The notes under the pieces were generated by a model. It was not told where the DNA came from. It saw only the letters and a program-made list of their open reading frames with translations, and searched no databases. Below, piece after piece: positions 37,635 to 46,286 of a stretch of 64,000 nucleotides of DNA (the stretch's first letter is position 1; every line of letters begins with the position of its first letter). Origin of the DNA: Psychroserpens luteus (GTDB lineage: Bacteria > Bacteroidota > Bacteroidia > Flavobacteriales > Flavobacteriaceae). A program made the translations under genes and the position numbers. Where the stretch lies: positions 121,901 through 185,900 of the forward strand of contig NZ_JADILU010000009.1 of NCBI RefSeq assembly GCF_015319355.1. The letters are read 5' to 3'.

Positions 37635-38947
37635 TAATATTTAATCCATTTGTATAATTCCTTATAACTCGGTTTTTTACCATACATTAAAATACCTACC
37701 CTGTAAATTTTAGCTGCGAACCATACTGTGAATACAAATGTACATAGCAATATCGCAAACGATAAAACTTGTTGCCATATTGGTACACCAAACGGAATAC
37801 GCATTAGCATCACCACTGGAGATGTAAATGGTATAAACGAAAATACGGTAGAGACTGTACCATGAGGATCTTCAATTACCGTAAAAATACCAACATAAAC
37901 AGCTAAAATTAATGGCATTAAAATTGGCATCATAAATTGTTGAGTATCTGTTTCATTATCAACTGCTGCTCCAACTGCTGCATACAATGAGCTATAGAGT
38001 AAAAAGCCACCAATAAAAAAGAACATAAATGCAATAACTAAATTCGCAATTGGTAAGTTAAAAAAGGATTGCAATCCTAATTGAATCTCATTGGCAATTT
38101 CAGGGTTTTTCATCGCTTCATTCATCATCTCTTGCTGTGGTGTTTGTAACTCTGACAAGTTAATACCTAAAACTGCAGATGCTACTAGTGTCAAGATACT
38201 TCCTAAAATCACCCAAATTGCAAATTGTGTGATTCCTGCTAAAGAGGTTCCTATAATTTTCCCCATCATTAACTGAATAGGTTTTACAGAGGATATGATG
38301 ACTTCAATAATTCTACTGGTCTTTTCTTCGATGACACTTCGCATGATCATGTTTCCGTAGATAATAATAAACATGAACAATAAATAACCTGCTGCACCTC
38401 CAAAAGCTAATTTTAAATAGCTATCAATTTTAGACGTTTTTTCTCCTGTGAATGTTTCTTGAGCAATAGTAATATCTGTTTTTGAAGCTTCTATTTGTTC
38501 AATATCTACTCCGTTTTTAATTAACTTAGCATCTTCTAATTTCTTTTCTATTTTTTTCTCTAAACTAGTCATAATACCTAGTGAAGGTGATTCATCTGAG
38601 AAAAATTGCACACTAGAAATAACATTTACAGTATCATTACTTTTTGAGATGTAGAGCAACCCAAAATCTTCTTTAGCCTTTGTGAGCTCTTTTGCTGTTT
38701 CCAGATTGGTATCTGTTAAAATAGTATACGTTGTATGCTCTGTATTTACAAACTCTTCGCTTAAAACGCCTGTTTCATCTAATACTGCGATGGTACGTTC
38801 TTTATCATTATTTAATTGCGACAAATAAGCAACAACTGCAAATAAAGCGACCATAATTAACGGACTCACAAACGTCATAACAATGAACGATTTGTTCTTG
38901 ACCTTCGTGATATACTCTCTTTTTATTATGAGTGGTAAATGGTTCAT
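37634..38947 (-). CDS. ABC-2 type transporter permease (NatB-like)
   Basis: A 437-residue membrane protein with an N-terminal helix (about 24-44), a ~120-residue extracytoplasmic domain and five to six C-terminal helices. Diagnostic ABC-2 features: KREYITKVKNKSFIVMTFVS at the start, MRSVIEEKTSRIIEVIISSV, KPIQLMMGKIIGTSLAGITQ, and SFIPFTSPVVMLMRIPFG. The closest described type is NatB (Na+ or drug export). It pairs with the ATPase gene 1 bp upstream. Confidence 0.92.
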   Translation of the reverse strand: MNHLPLIIKREYITKVKNKSFIVMTFVSPLIMVALFAVVAYLSQLNNDKERTIAVLDETGVLSEEFVNTEHTTYTILTDTNLETAKELTKAKEDFGLLYISKSNDTVNVISSVQFFSDESPSLGIMTSLEKKIEKKLEDAKLIKNGVDIEQIEASKTDITIAQETFTGEKTSKIDSYLKLAFGGAAGYLLFMFIIIYGNMIMRSVIEEKTSRIIEVIISSVKPIQLMMGKIIGTSLAGITQFAIWVILGSILTLVASAVLGINLSELQTPQQEMMNEAMKNPEIANEIQLGLQSFFNLPIANLVIAFMFFFIGGFLLYSSLYAAVGAAVDNETDTQQFMMPILMPLILAVYVGIFTVIEDPHGTVSTVFSFIPFTSPVVMLMRIPFGVPIWQQVLSFAILLCTFVFTVWFAAKIYRVGILMYGKKPSYKELYKWIKY

Positions 38948-38948
38948 T

Positions 38949-39875
38949 TTAGTTGTTCTTTACAGTTTGAATAAAAATGTCATTTGCACTTGGCACCACT
39001 TCTACAAAATGATGTACTTGGGCTTTAGATGTTAGAAAAGACAATAAATCGTTAGAAGTGTCTGTTGCGTTGAGTTTAATATTGAGTTTCACATCATCAT
39101 TAAGATTTCTAAATGTAGATGGAAACACTTCAAACTTTTCTTTTATAATTTTTGTTACTTCATCCACTCTATCTGTTTGCAAGCCTACTTCAAACGTATT
39201 GGTTTTAAACTGACGCTTAATATCTGTTAATTTACCATCTAAGACTTTGTTAGACTTATGAATTAAAGCAATGTGGTCACACAATTCTTCTACAGACTCC
39301 ATACGGTGAGTTGAAAAAATCACAGTAGCACCTTCATCTCTAAGCTGGAGAATCTCATCCTTAATCAAATTTGCATTAATGGGATCAAACCCAGAAAATG
39401 GTTCATCAAAAATCAACAACTTAGGTTGATGTAAAACTGTGACTATAAATTGTATTTTTTGAGCTTGACCTTTACTAAGTTCTTGTATTTTTTTGTTCCA
39501 CCAATCTCCTATTTCTAATTTATCAAACCAGTATTTTAAGCGTTGCTTTGCTTCAGTTTTTGATAAACCTTTAAGTTGTGCAAGGTATAATGCTTGCTCA
39601 CCAACTTTCATTGATTTGTATAGTCCGCGTTCTTCTGGCAAATAGCCAATATTTCTAACATGCTCAGGCTGTAATGGTTCTCCGTCTAGTAAAACGCGAC
39701 CTGTATCTGGCATTGTGATTTGGTTAATGATCCTGATAAGCGTTGTTTTTCCCGCGCCATTTGGACCTAATAATCCAAAAATACTTCCTTTTGGAACTGA
39801 AATAGAGACATCGTTAAGGGCTCTAAAATCTCCGAAGTTTTTAGATACCGAATCAGCGACTAATAAGTCATTCAT
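38949..39875 (-). CDS. ABC transporter ATP-binding protein (NatA-like)
   Basis: A 308-residue ATPase: Walker A GLLGPNGAGKTTLIRI, Q-loop GYLPEERGLYKSM, ABC signature ELSKGQAQKIQFI, Walker B PKLLIFDEPFSGFDP and H-loop TVIFSTHRM. A C-terminal ~80-residue extension (FEVGLQTDRVDEVTKIIKEK) is usual in NatA/CcmA-type exporters. First gene of an operon with the permease (1-bp gap) and probably MscS. Confidence 0.94.
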   Translation of the reverse strand: MNDLLVADSVSKNFGDFRALNDVSISVPKGSIFGLLGPNGAGKTTLIRIINQITMPDTGRVLLDGEPLQPEHVRNIGYLPEERGLYKSMKVGEQALYLAQLKGLSKTEAKQRLKYWFDKLEIGDWWNKKIQELSKGQAQKIQFIVTVLHQPKLLIFDEPFSGFDPINANLIKDEILQLRDEGATVIFSTHRMESVEELCDHIALIHKSNKVLDGKLTDIKRQFKTNTFEVGLQTDRVDEVTKIIKEKFEVFPSTFRNLNDDVKLNIKLNATDTSNDLLSFLTSKAQVHHFVEVVPSANDIFIQTVKNN

Positions 39876-40029
39876 ATTAATTGATAAATTGATTGGTTTT
39901 AATAACAGTAAAGATAAAAATGTTAACGAAGTATTGCATGCTTATTCGCTTAATTTTTTAACTCTAAGACTAATTTATAATATAAAGAAACAGCAGTGCC
40001 AATTCACACATAATCTGGCTTTTATATTA

Positions 40030-40067
40030 AAAAACAAAACCCACCCTTAAAACAAATCAAGGATGGG
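40030..40067 (-). terminator. Probable terminator after dnaJ
   Basis: CCACCCTT pairs with AAGGATGG (one mismatch) over about 10 nt, and the minus strand continues into a T-rich run (GTTTTGTTTTTTAAT). It lies about 90 bp past the dnaJ stop. Confidence 0.55.
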
Positions 40068-40154
40068 AAAAAATTGCTATGAAAAAGAAAAATTACCACT
40101 AATTTGAAATTAGTGATAAATCAAATATAGTGTTTTTTATTAAAATTTAACTTT

Positions 40155-41291
40155 TTAGGAGAACATATCCTTTACTTTTTCAAAAAATGATTTATCTGAG
40201 CTTTCTGGTTTAGGATCAAAATGCTCATCGTTTCTCATGCTTTCAAAAAAGTCTTTTTGATCTTTATTTAGTGTTTTAGGAGTCCATACATTAACATGAA
40301 CTAACAAATCTCCGCTTCCGTAGCCATTAATACTTGGGATTCCTTTACCACGTAAACGCAATATTTTACCAGATTGCACACCTGCATCTATCTTAATTCT
40401 AACTTTTCCTGTAACGGTATCTATTTCTGTAGATGAACCAAGAACAGCATCTGGCAAGCTCACATATAAATCATAATGTAAGTTATCACCTTCGCGCTTT
40501 AATGTCTCATGCTCTTTCTCTTCTATAACGACTAATAAATCTCCAGAGATTCCATTTCCTGGAGCCTCATTACCTTTACCAGTAACTTTAAGTTGCATAG
40601 AATCTACAACACCTGCAGGTATTTTTACAGATACTGTTTCTTCTTGCACTTTTAATCCTTGTGCATCAGCATCAGCTGGTTTTTTATCAATGCTCTGTCC
40701 TGCTCCACCACATGTTGGACAAGCAGATGCTGTTTGCATACGACCCAAAATAGTATTAGTAACTCTCGTGACTTGACCTTGACCATTACATGTTGCACAT
40801 GTTTTATAAGTTGTTCCTGGTGCTTGAACTTTACGTTTTACTTTAATTTTCTTCTCAACACCATTTGCAATTTCCTCTAAGGTTAAAGATACTCTAATTC
40901 TCAAGTTACTACCTTTAACACGTCTTTGACCTCCACCAAAACCGCCTCCAAAGCCAGAGAAACCTCCTCCACCTCCAAAGCCTCCACCACCAAAAATATC
41001 ACCGAACTGGCTGAATATGTCATCCATATTCATACCACCTCCACCACCACCAAATCCACCAGCACCATCAAAGGCTTGGTGACCAAACTGGTCGTAACGT
41101 GCTTTTTTGTCGGCATCACTTAAAACTTCGTAAGCCTCAGCAGCTTCTTTAAATTTTGCTTCAGCTTCTGCATCATCTGGATTTTTATCTGGATGAAATT
41201 TGATTGCCATCTTACGGTAGGCTTTTTTAATTTCTACTGCAGTTGCATTTTTAGTAATACTTAATATTTCGTAATAATCTCTTTTTGCCAT
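40155..41291 (-). CDS. dnaJ: Chaperone DnaJ with reduced zinc-finger domain
   Basis: The 378-residue DnaJ stimulates DnaK ATPase and delivers unfolded clients. The J domain (about 5-70) has the HPD motif (FHPDKNP). A Gly/Phe-rich stretch (about 75-125) follows, then the substrate-binding domains (VSVKIPAGVVDSMQLKVTGK, GDLLVHVNVWTPKTL). The zinc region shows only two CxxCxGxG motifs (CATCNGQG and CPTCGGAG) instead of four, leaving one zinc centre (motifs 2 and 3). From memory, similar reduced forms occur in other flavobacteria. grpE is directly upstream. Confidence 0.96.
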   Translation of the reverse strand: MAKRDYYEILSITKNATAVEIKKAYRKMAIKFHPDKNPDDAEAEAKFKEAAEAYEVLSDADKKARYDQFGHQAFDGAGGFGGGGGGMNMDDIFSQFGDIFGGGGFGGGGGFSGFGGGFGGGQRRVKGSNLRIRVSLTLEEIANGVEKKIKVKRKVQAPGTTYKTCATCNGQGQVTRVTNTILGRMQTASACPTCGGAGQSIDKKPADADAQGLKVQEETVSVKIPAGVVDSMQLKVTGKGNEAPGNGISGDLLVVIEEKEHETLKREGDNLHYDLYVSLPDAVLGSSTEIDTVTGKVRIKIDAGVQSGKILRLRGKGIPSINGYGSGDLLVHVNVWTPKTLNKDQKDFFESMRNDEHFDPKPESSDKSFFEKVKDMFS

Positions 41292-41344
41292 ACTCCTATA
41301 CCTTATCCATTTCCGAAGAAAAGATTTTTAGTTTATTTTATTAA

Positions 41345-41890
41345 TTATTGACCTATTACAACTTTAGGAAAACGAACTACTTTGTCTCCAAGTTTATATC
41401 CTTTTTCAACAACATCAATAATTTTTCCTTTTAGATCATCTGTTGGTGCAGGAATTTGAGTTATTGCTTCGTGGTTGTCTGCATTAAATGCATCGCCTTG
41501 ACGAACATCAATTTTAGCTAAACCTTTTTTCTCTAAAGTCGTTAATAATTTATTGTAAATTAATAAAACTCCTTTTCTTAATTCTTCTGCTTCTTTATCA
41601 TCTTCAATGTGCAATAAAGCACGCTCAAAATCATCTAAAACGGGTAGCATAGATAATATAACCTCTTCACTCGCAGTTTTAAATAAATCTATTCGTTCTT
41701 TAGTAGTACGTTTTTTGTAATTTTCAAATTCAGCAAAAAGACGCATAAATTTATCTTTCTCTTTTACTAAATCTTCTCCAAGCTGCTCTTCTACTGTTAA
41801 TTCTTGCGCTTGAGATTCTTCTATAGTCTCATTTATATCGTCTTGAACCTGTGAACCTTCTGTGTTTTGATCTTTATCTGTATTATTCAT
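41345..41890 (-). CDS. grpE: GrpE nucleotide exchange factor
   Basis: GrpE (181 residues from the ATG at 41890) exchanges ADP on DnaK. I choose this start because the acidic N-terminus NNTDKDQNTEGSQVQDDINE is typical; a longer frame to 41968 adds a basic, un-GrpE-like tail. Visible: a long helix with EKDKFMRLFAEFENYKKRTT, EEVILSMLPVLDDFERAL, EGV-type KGVLLIYNKLLTTLEKKGL, and the beta-wing FNADNHEAITQIPAP, IDVVEKGYKLGDKVVRFPKV. Directly upstream of dnaJ in the same orientation, as in most bacteria. Confidence 0.95.
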   Translation of the reverse strand: MNNTDKDQNTEGSQVQDDINETIEESQAQELTVEEQLGEDLVKEKDKFMRLFAEFENYKKRTTKERIDLFKTASEEVILSMLPVLDDFERALLHIEDDKEAEELRKGVLLIYNKLLTTLEKKGLAKIDVRQGDAFNADNHEAITQIPAPTDDLKGKIIDVVEKGYKLGDKVVRFPKVVIGQ

Positions 41891-42210
41891 TTTCTTGATT
41901 ATTTTTATAAAGAGCTCCTTAACCTTTTTTAATTGACTAAAAATTATTCTTTTCTGTCCGTTTTTCATCTTTTTTTTACTTCCGTAGCTATACTATGAAA
42001 CTTAAAATGATTCCAAATCGTCAGAAAATTGCTAATTTTGCCACAATCCAAAAAGTTTAAAAGAGTTCGAATCTTCGATTTTAAGATGGCAAAAGTACTG
42101 CCATTATTATTAAAATGTCAAAATGTCATAAAATATTTTCTTCGGAATTGCAGAGACTCCAAGCAATGCGTATTTTTGTTAGAATTAAACACTAAAACAA
42201 AAACAGAATT

Positions 42211-42885
42211 ATGAAAACGAAATTTTTAAAATTTTCAATGATTATAGCTCTTGCCATTGCTTTTACGAGCTGTAAAGATAAAGCTGCAGAAGCTAATACA
42301 AGTGATGCAGAAGCTGCTGCTGTAAGTGAGAGTACCTCTCAAAAATACGTTGCAAACATTGGAGAATCTACCATAACATGGAAAGGTTACAAACCAACAG
42401 GAACACATAACGGAACTATTAATATTGAAAGCGGAATCTTTAAAACAGATGATGGTAAACTACAAAGTGGTACGTTTTTAATTGACATGACGTCAATTAC
42501 TGTGGTAGACCTTGAAGCTGGTGATGGTAAAGAAAATTTAGAGTCGCATTTAAAAGGAACTGTTGAAGGTAAAGAAGGTGACTTTTTTGATGTCACAAAA
42601 TTCCCAAGTGCTGCATTTGAAATTACAGGTACTGAAGCTTTAGCAGCAGGAAAAACAAGACTTTCTGGTAACTTATCAATTAAAGGTCAAAAACACAATA
42701 TATCTTTTCCAGTTACTATTTCTAATGAAGGTGACATGATGACTATTGAAAGTGAAGCATTTACTATTGATAGAACAAAATGGGGAATTAACTACGGATC
42801 AAAATCTGTATTTGACAATCTTGGTGACAAGTTCATCAATGATGATATGGAATTAAAAATTGTAGTAAAAGCTAAAAAAGCATAG
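42211..42885 (+). CDS. YceI-family lipoprotein
   Basis: A 224-residue YceI/lipocalin-like protein. The lipoprotein signal ends in FTSC (Cys21). An Ala/Glu/Ser-rich linker (about 22-42) leads to the YceI barrel: STITWKGYKPTGTHNGTINI, LQSGTFLIDMTSITVVDL, NLESHLKG, FFDVTKFPSAAFEIT and GNLSIKGQKHNISFPVTI. The family binds isoprenoid-type lipids in the periplasm; lipid anchoring is common in Bacteroidota. A terminator-like hairpin lies about 40 bp downstream. Confidence 0.92.
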   Translation: MKTKFLKFSMIIALAIAFTSCKDKAAEANTSDAEAAAVSESTSQKYVANIGESTITWKGYKPTGTHNGTINIESGIFKTDDGKLQSGTFLIDMTSITVVDLEAGDGKENLESHLKGTVEGKEGDFFDVTKFPSAAFEITGTEALAAGKTRLSGNLSIKGQKHNISFPVTISNEGDMMTIESEAFTIDRTKWGINYGSKSVFDNLGDKFINDDMELKIVVKAKKA

Positions 42886-42927
42886 ATTAACAGCCTACTA
42901 ACTGCAAATCAAACCTTATACAATATT

Positions 42928-42960
42928 AAAAAGCATTCACAAACGTGGATGCTTTTTTTG
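42928..42960 (+). terminator. Intrinsic terminator after the YceI gene
   Basis: AAAAAGCAT pairs with ATGCTTTTT over a ~12-nt loop and is followed by further T residues. Confidence 0.65.
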
Positions 42961-43045
42961 TTGTCTTCGGAAATTTTAAAACTTGAAAATATATTTCCTT
43001 ATAATTCACAATTGCTACAGACAATCTCTTGACTGCAATTGGCAT

Positions 43046-44113
43046 TTAAATATGCTTTAACACCCAAAGTTCTACTTCTTCTAAATCTCGCCAATGTTGA
43101 TCTCGTTTTGTTTTACTAGAAGCAGATTTTACTTGTTTTTTAAAACAACTCTCTAATTGAAATCTATTGCCTTTAGCTAATTCTAATTCTATAGGATGCA
43201 CTTTCGCCATCTTAGTAATTTGAGCTAAGTTTGAAAAGATGAGTACTATTTGTCCATCTGGTAATAATCTTTGTTTTGCCTCAGTAAAAAAATCTTCAAA
43301 TAATGTGTCATTATAATAAATGGCTTGATCCATATTTTCTAGTTCTCGAGTTTCTGGCAACCAAGGCGGATTAAAAACAATTAACTCTGTTTGTTTTTCC
43401 CATTTACCAAAGAGGTTGGCACAGTCCAATTCTATCTTTCTTGATAGTTTTGTGGTTCCCATATATTCTTGCAATCCAAAAATCGCATTAGGGTTAATAT
43501 CTGTAGCAAATACTTTTTGAAACTTATGATTTATCATTTGTAACGATAATACACCACAACCCACTCCAACATCTATAGCTGTCTTTTTTTCTCCTTTATA
43601 ATGATTCAAGAAATTCTCAAAAAGTATCAAATGTTCAAAACGTGTTGGAAAGTATGTACCATAGTATGGTTTCAGTTTATTTCTAAGCACAGGTAGAGAC
43701 ACTCCTTTATCATGCCATTGCCAAGCACTATTCATGCCTTGTACTTGAGGAAAGGTCAATAAGAAACTATCCTGTTCTGGATATAATTTTTCTAACCAAC
43801 CAATACTTGGAGATTTCTTGACATTTAGTTCTTGATCAACAATTTCTAGAAGTACTAGATTAGACAATTTTTGATATTCTGCACGATAAGAATGTTGTTC
43901 TTTAAATGATGAATTACGCAACCTTAAGTTGATGTCTTTTTGCACCTCTTCAAGAAGTGTTAGTCCGTCGCTATAAAATTCACTTATTAATATATACTCA
44001 CCTTTTTTCAAAGCCTCTATAGTAGCCTTAACATCTGAGTTTCGTTGAAACGATTTAAGTTGTTTACCAACCACAATTGGTTTTGGTTTATTTACTTCTT
44101 GAGCAGTAATCAT
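43046..44113 (-). CDS. Class I SAM-dependent methyltransferase (HemK/RlmG-like)
   Basis: A 355-residue protein. The N-terminal ~165 residues have no obvious motifs. The C-terminal half is a Rossmann methyltransferase: motif I AIDVGVGCGVLSLQMI, DINPNAIFGLQEYM, and motif IV VFNPPWLPETREL, an NPP-W form of the NPPY signature used by enzymes that methylate amides or exocyclic amines. Candidate substrates are release factors, ribosomal protein or rRNA; which one cannot be told. It is divergent from the RluA gene and lies at the border of the accessory region. Confidence 0.78.
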   Translation of the reverse strand: MITAQEVNKPKPIVVGKQLKSFQRNSDVKATIEALKKGEYILISEFYSDGLTLLEEVQKDINLRLRNSSFKEQHSYRAEYQKLSNLVLLEIVDQELNVKKSPSIGWLEKLYPEQDSFLLTFPQVQGMNSAWQWHDKGVSLPVLRNKLKPYYGTYFPTRFEHLILFENFLNHYKGEKKTAIDVGVGCGVLSLQMINHKFQKVFATDINPNAIFGLQEYMGTTKLSRKIELDCANLFGKWEKQTELIVFNPPWLPETRELENMDQAIYYNDTLFEDFFTEAKQRLLPDGQIVLIFSNLAQITKMAKVHPIELELAKGNRFQLESCFKKQVKSASSKTKRDQHWRDLEEVELWVLKHI

Positions 44114-44216
44114 GTTTGGTTTACTTTTTTGATAAGGTAGGTAAACCTTAATGTCTATTACTGTATTTATGATTTAATATTCAAAATAATTATTTAGGGA
44201 CTAAGACATGATAGAA

Positions 44217-44255
44217 CTTGACTTTCTAAAAGAAATAGTCGAACTTCGTTTGACT
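44217..44255 (+). repeat. First copy of the accessory-region spacer motif
   Basis: CTTGACTTTCTAAAAGAAAT and the following bases to 44255 match the core found before cassette genes at 45248, 47158, 55888, 60398 and 62940. It is the leftmost copy and ends 22 bp before the apparent start of the RluA gene. Confidence 0.7.
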
Positions 44256-44277
44256 ATATATCGCAATAAAACACAAT

Positions 44278-45150
44278 ATCCAAACAACCGAAACTCATAT
44301 TGTCCCCTCTCTAATCGCTCCTATTCGATTACAAGAATATGGTGTAGGGATTTTTAATGCTGCTTTAACAAAGTCTGCATTAAAAAAAGCTCTTAAGAAA
44401 AAGCTCATAATGGTTAATGATGTTGTTGCAACTACTGCGACTTATATCAAGGGTGGAGAGTGTATTAGTTTATCTATTTCCGAAGAAACTATTTCGAAGA
44501 AAAAATTAATCCTTCAACTGGATGTATTATTTGAAGATGATTATTTAGCTGTCATCCATAAACCTGCTGGCATTTTGGTGAGTGGCAATAGTTTTAAAAC
44601 CATTGCTAACGCACTGGTTAGCAATATCAAAAAAAGTAATCGTTCTGATACAACTAAACCACAGCCTGTACATCGATTAGATTTTGAAACTACAGGTATT
44701 TTATTGATAGGTAAAACAAGTAGTAGCATTCGCGCATTAAATAAATTATTTAAAAATAAAGCCATTAAGAAAACGTATTTCGCCATTACGATTGGTGAGA
44801 TGGAACGTCGTGGAGACATTACTCATGACATTGATGACAAGCCATCACAATCTCGTTATACCGTTTGCGAAACCGTCACTTCATCAAGATTTGGCACACT
44901 CAACTTGGTACAATTAGAACCTCAAACAGGTAGAAGACATCAATTACGTAAACATCTCTCGCAACTTGGACATCCAATTTTAGGAGATAAGGTCTACGGA
45001 ATTGAACCTCTAATTCTAAATGGCAAAGGTTTGTATTTACATGCTTATTCTTTGAGGTTTGTACATCCTTTTACAAATGAAGAACTCTGTTTAAAAGATG
45101 AACTTCCTAAACGGTTTAGAAAGATATTTGAATCAATAGAACAGTTATAA
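44278..45150 (+). CDS. RluA-family pseudouridine synthase; canonical start codon missing
   Basis: Pseudouridine synthase that isomerises U in rRNA or tRNA. The catalytic motif is VHRLDFETTGILLIGKT (catalytic Asp in HRLD), followed by KTYFAITIGE, LEPQTGRRHQLRKHL and HPILGDKVYG. The first ATG (44410) falls inside an S4 RNA-binding domain: the same frame is open upstream with THIVPSLIAPIRLQEYGVGI and TKSALKKALKKKLIMVND, clearly homologous to S4 domains of this family. The frame closes with TGA before 44269, and the position where an ATG would be expected (44278) reads ATC. Either translation starts at a non-standard codon, or the enzyme now begins at 44410 without most of its S4 domain. Confidence 0.82.
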   Translation: MQTTETHIVPSLIAPIRLQEYGVGIFNAALTKSALKKALKKKLIMVNDVVATTATYIKGGECISLSISEETISKKKLILQLDVLFEDDYLAVIHKPAGILVSGNSFKTIANALVSNIKKSNRSDTTKPQPVHRLDFETTGILLIGKTSSSIRALNKLFKNKAIKKTYFAITIGEMERRGDITHDIDDKPSQSRYTVCETVTSSRFGTLNLVQLEPQTGRRHQLRKHLSQLGHPILGDKVYGIEPLILNGKGLYLHAYSLRFVHPFTNEELCLKDELPKRFRKIFESIEQL

Positions 45151-45475
45151 GTTTTAACTGAAATAGAACTCATCCATACTGAAGTAAATTTATAAAATCT
45201 CAAACTATCATTTGATATTTTTATTTAAAATATACGTAGAACTACGTATTGACTTTATAAAAAAAATCAACTAACTTCGTCTAACTGTGAATATCGACAA
45301 TTGAAACATTTGATATTCTAACACGTTAGTGGCAAGCAGAAATCTTGAGATTAATTATTAAAAACTTGATTGAATTTAAATAGATTTAGCTAATTTGTAA
45401 CTTAAAATAATAAAATGCCAATTCCATACACTTTTACATTATGATTCAACAAAGCCCCATAAGTCAAATAGTAAT
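45151..45475. other. Intergenic region with cassette entry repeat
   Basis: This 325-bp gap holds the 5' spacer repeat (45248-45333) ending in the arm GTTAGTGGC, then 140 bp without a supported gene before the tape-measure fragment. The expected ribosome-site spacing is unclear. Confidence 0.6.
45248..45333 (+). repeat. 5' cassette spacer repeat with arm GTTAGTGGC
   Basis: A conserved block (ATTGACTTTATAAAAAAAAT ... CTAACTGTGAATATCGACAA ... GATATTCTAACACG) ends in the 9-bp arm at 45325-45333. The matching arm at the other end of the same unit is GCAACTAAC (46012-46020), the reverse complement with one mismatch. Confidence 0.75.
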
Positions 45476-45994
45476 ATGAATACAGAAGGTGATATAAATT
45501 TCAAGATTTATAATGCAGGGTTAATAATACTCTGGCCATTTTTGGTATCATACTTTGACCGTCTTAGCTTGATAGAAAACGCAAAATTCATCGATAAAGA
45601 AAGTAGAAACAAAGCGGTGTATTTATTACAGTATTTAGTGTACAATGAGGTTAATTTCCCAGAGCATGAGTTATTGCTCAACAAGCTACTCGTTGGAATG
45701 TCTAAAAAAGAGCACCTTACATTTATTGAAGATGTCTCAGAGCAAGAAAAGGAGACATCCCAGAGTCTATTAAATGGTTTAATCAGTAATTGGGAAAAAG
45801 TAAGATCATCGACTCCAGAAGCTATACAAGAAACCTTTTTACAGCGCGAAGGTTTACTCAAACTGAGTGAAGACAAGATTGTATTAAAAGTTGAAAAGAA
45901 AGGGGTTGATATTTTGTTAGACACTATATCTTGGAGCATATCTATTGTAAAATTACCATGGATGTCGAGACCAATCTACATAGAGTGGCTTTGA
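45476..45994 (+). CDS. Orphan C-terminal domain of contractile-injection-system tape measure protein
   Basis: A 172-residue soluble protein matching the C-terminal domain of CIS tape measure proteins: YNAGLIILWPFLVSYFDRLS, NKAVYLLQYLVYNE, FPEHELLLNKLLVGM, ETFLQREGLLKL and the end ISIVKLPWMSRPIYIEWL. Full-length members are around 1000 residues or more and are encoded in clusters with sheath, tube and baseplate genes; none are in this window. The gene therefore encodes only the terminal domain, as a lone gene between two cassette-type repeats whose arms match each other (GTTAGTGGC / GCAACTAAC). Whether it is expressed, a decoy or a remnant is unknown. Confidence 0.75.
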   Translation: MNTEGDINFKIYNAGLIILWPFLVSYFDRLSLIENAKFIDKESRNKAVYLLQYLVYNEVNFPEHELLLNKLLVGMSKKEHLTFIEDVSEQEKETSQSLLNGLISNWEKVRSSTPEAIQETFLQREGLLKLSEDKIVLKVEKKGVDILLDTISWSISIVKLPWMSRPIYIEWL

Positions 45995-46011
45995 AACGAA
46001 TCGAGAAGCCA

Positions 46012-46275
46012 GCAACTAACACCTTGCATAATTAATTACTGGTTTTAGCCTACTTACGAATATTTCTACGGAATATTCTATCTGTGATTTATTTACTAAA
46101 TCAGTTGTTCAAACACACAACTAACCAAATACAAATCGTTAAACGAACCTCCCGAAAAACTTCTAGATCTCAACTTAAAACACTCCTACAAACCACCCAA
46201 TTAGTTAACCGATCTATCCTGACTAATCATCAAAAAAGAACAGTACAATTGATTTACTGCTACTTTTATACTTAA
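46012..46275 (+). repeat. 3' cassette spacer with hairpin and coding-like remnant
   Basis: The unit begins with arm GCAACTAAC and the conserved ACCTTGCATAATTAATTACT. A hairpin GAATATT / AATATTC (46058-46078) follows, then an open frame (to 46275) reading VKRTSRKTSRSQLKTLLQTT and QLVNRSILTNHQ. That frame is homologous to frames at 53066 and 60291, so it is a repeated remnant, not a unique gene. Confidence 0.7.
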
Positions 46276-46286
46276 AAATATAACAA

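Noticed and set aside
41891-41968. Longer N-terminus of GrpE
   Set aside because: The extra 26 residues are basic and unlike the acidic GrpE N-terminus; the ATG at 41890 fits better.
44410-45150. RluA gene beginning at the first ATG
   Set aside because: Clear S4-domain homology continues in frame upstream, so the ATG is inside the ancestral coding sequence.
45476-45994. A complete contractile injection system (eCIS) locus
   Set aside because: Only a tape-measure C-terminal domain is present; no sheath, tube, spike, baseplate or ATPase gene is in the window.
46084-46275. Independent 63-residue gene MIYLLNQL...
   Set aside because: The frame is part of the repeated spacer and has degenerate copies elsewhere; recorded as a remnant.
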